Assembly: GCF_008728515.1 (NCBI RefSeq)
Contig: NC_044980.1
Coordinates: 30,892,290 to 30,956,289 of the forward strand
Direction: 5' to 3'
Length of the DNA: 64,000 bases
From: Papio anubis
Lineage: Eukaryota > Chordata > Mammalia > Primates > Cercopithecidae
Of this stretch, positions 63,775-64,000 are shown one piece after another. Each line of letters starts with the position of its first letter. Positions within the stretch are counted from its first letter, which is position 1. A model generated the notes under the pieces. It ran no database searches. It was not told the origin of the DNA and saw only the letters and a list, made by a program, of their open reading frames with translations. Made by a program: the position numbers and the translations under genes.

Positions 63775-64000
63775 ATGATATAGGGAAACTTCCCCTTTGC
63801 CTTTGAAGGTTCACAGCAAATCAGCTGACAAAGGACAGATTAATAGGAGAAAAAGAATACAAATGTATTTCACCATAGTTTTATGTAACACGGGAGCCTT
63901 CAGAATGAAGACCCAAAGATACAGGGGAAAGTGTCCATTTTCATGCTTAGGTTTAACAAAGTTTGGACTGCCATGTAGAAATATGATTGGACAAAAAGCG
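63775..64000. mobile_element. ERV1/MER-like repeat, cut by the window end
   Basis: 'aacttcccctttgcctttgaagg', 'aaatcagctgacaaaggacag', 'ttcagaatgaagacccaaag' and 'ttcatgcttaggtttaacaa' resemble a dispersed LTR-type repeat. Orientation and name are uncertain; no coding content is visible. Confidence 0.4.

Noticed and set aside
1..64000. CRISPR arrays, operons, tRNA or rRNA genes
   Set aside because: The sequence is primate nuclear DNA; no tRNA cloverleaf apart from SINE-derived promoter text, no rRNA, and no bacterial-type structure was seen.

Overview
The window is intergenic or deep-intronic DNA of a primate, most probably an Old World monkey (macaque/baboon/vervet group). About 47 Alu-type insertions cover roughly a fifth of it. 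Three Alus (5710-6041 minus, 12461-12751 plus, 52357-52666 plus) carry the variant set I associate with cercopithecid AluYR-type subfamilies: a 'ggctcaagcc' head, 'ggcgaggtggcggg' in the right arm, 'ggcgtaaac', and 'gatc(c/t)ggccac'. A HERV9-type LTR12 and an L1PA 3' end place it among catarrhines. No protein-coding exon or structural RNA gene can be supported; the open frames are Alu translations, LINE relics or chance frames.

Layout. 1-9 kb: very old CR1/L3 and L2 LINE relics, an AluJ split by an MSTA LTR, an MLT1 split by two Alus, an unusual inverted duplication (6822-7143 / 7534-7877) and an MSTB LTR. 9-21 kb: sparse unique sequence, L2/MIR fossils, a cluster of hAT (MER5A-like) elements, a second MLT1 and an L1M 3' end. 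21-26 kb: a 37-bp minisatellite, then the longest repeat-poor stretch, including a CpG-enriched non-repetitive patch near 25.1-25.5 kb. 26-31 kb: an L1M/L2/L1M mosaic with nested Alus, then a MaLR fragment that keeps internal sequence. 31-44 kb: compound CA repeats, MIRs, MLT1-like LTR, a possible retrocopy, a split L2 holding a monomer-in-Alu nest, and a unique block with transcription-factor-like words near 43.1 kb. 44-49 kb: L1PA 3' end, L1M, and a complete solo LTR12 with its CCAAT-box array. 49-64 kb: dense Alus, MLT1/MLT1A0 LTRs, an AluY with a perfect internal hairpin scar (60309-60341), a final MLT1 and two unclassified repeats.

No genes cooperate here. What the window records is order of insertion: LINE2/CR1/MIR first, then MaLR LTRs and AluJ, AluS, LTR12/L1PA/AluY, and last the monkey-type Alus. 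Target-site duplications (TSDs) read directly from the sequence fix many junctions. The most unusual features are the inverted duplication, the hairpin scar, the LTR12 promoter and the CpG-enriched patch. Family names come from recognition of consensus-like stretches, not from a database search.
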